Both the position numbers and the translations under genes were made by a program. From positions 1-36,001 of the forward strand of contig BHES01000023.1 of NCBI GenBank assembly GCA_003864575.1: 36,001 nucleotides of DNA. The letters are read 5' to 3'. This document shows, in pieces, positions 35,876 through 36,001 of the stretch (position 1 is its first letter; each line of letters starts with the position of its first letter). The notes under the pieces are model-generated. The model was not told the origin of the DNA and searched no databases. It was given only the letters and a program-made list of their open reading frames with translations. This DNA comes from Enterobacterales bacterium (GTDB lineage Bacteria; Pseudomonadota; Gammaproteobacteria; Enterobacterales; Enterobacteriaceae).

Positions 35876-36001
35876 GTAAGCGTCGTTAAATCCCCACGTT
35901 GATCGGCAGCGGGGTTTAAGGCAGGGTGATTTTCCAGGGCAGCAGTGCTTCCCAGTCGATTTCAGCGTCCGGCGATTTCAGCGCTGTAAGCAGCGCGTGA
36001 A
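35876..36001. mobile_element. IS66-family-like element, terminal part
   Basis: From 35876 the sequence reads GTAAGCGTCGTTAAATCCCC, the typical start of IS66-group terminal inverted repeats (GTAAGCG). It interrupts oppF at a sharp boundary. The element continues past the window end. Eight bases of oppF ending at 35875 (CGTGCAAT) are the expected copy of an 8-bp target duplication; the second copy is outside the window. Confidence 0.75.
35916..36001 (-). CDS. IS66-family transposase, C-terminal end
   Basis: About 28 codons are present, read towards the IS end: [20 protein letters not shown], then PWKITLP and TAA. The ending with x-LLPW resembles the C-terminal element of IS66-type transposases (typically ...DELLPW). 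The frame has no stop inside and stops 40 bases before the end of the element. The bulk of the gene is outside the window. It lies on the same strand as the oppF remnant. Confidence 0.65.
   Translation of the reverse strand, partial: HALLTALKSPDAEIDWEALLPWKITLP

Overview
This is a chromosomal window from an enterobacterium of the Yersiniaceae type (Serratia, Rahnella, Ewingella or Yersinia-like). The gene order osmB-yciH-pyrF-lapB-lapA-pgpB-ribA-acnA-cysB-topA-yciN-sohB-yciK-btuR-rluB-yciO-rnm-trpLEGDCBA-ompW-yciC-yciB-yciA-tonB-yciI-yciY-clsA-yciU-oppF is the Escherichia coli 28-29 min region, kept colinear. trpG and trpD are separate genes, as in Serratia and unlike the fused E. coli trpGD, and RluB carries a long charged N-terminal extension. 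No genus is claimed: that needs a database search.

Layout. 1-554: the end of an IS630-family element lies against osmB, which has lost its normal 5' context. 760-5030 (minus strand): yciH, pyrF, lapB, lapA and pgpB. This run is split by an orphan ribbon-helix-helix regulator on the plus strand (2021-2302) and an ERIC repeat carrying a structured extra block. 5324-14723: ribA (+), then acnA, cysB and topA (-), yciN (+) and sohB (-), with a second, short ERIC in the acnA leader. 15099-17117: yciK and btuR (+) facing cobC (-). 17226-20375: rluB, yciO and rnm (-). 20543-27444: a complete trp operon with TrpR operator, leader peptide, attenuator and terminal hairpin. 27610-35323: a BON lipoprotein, ompW (-) with a perfect FNR-type box, a YkgJ-like cysteine-cluster protein, yciC, yciB, yciA, tonB (-) with a Fur-like site, yciI, a small zinc ribbon protein, yciY (-), clsA and yciU. 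35393-36001: oppF is cut by an IS66-like element that runs off the end of the window.

How the genes work together. trpEGDCBA converts chorismate to tryptophan and is controlled by TrpR and attenuation. lapA/lapB control LPS synthesis (LpxC turnover), with a candidate heat-shock promoter ahead of them. pgpB, clsA, yciB and tonB are envelope functions. btuR and cobC both act in adenosylcobalamin assembly. topA and cysB are a conserved neighbour pair.

Most of the window is conserved core genome. The accessory signals are the two IS junctions that break osmB and oppF, the two ERIC elements and the orphan RHH gene. I found no tRNA or rRNA gene, CRISPR array, prophage or defence system.
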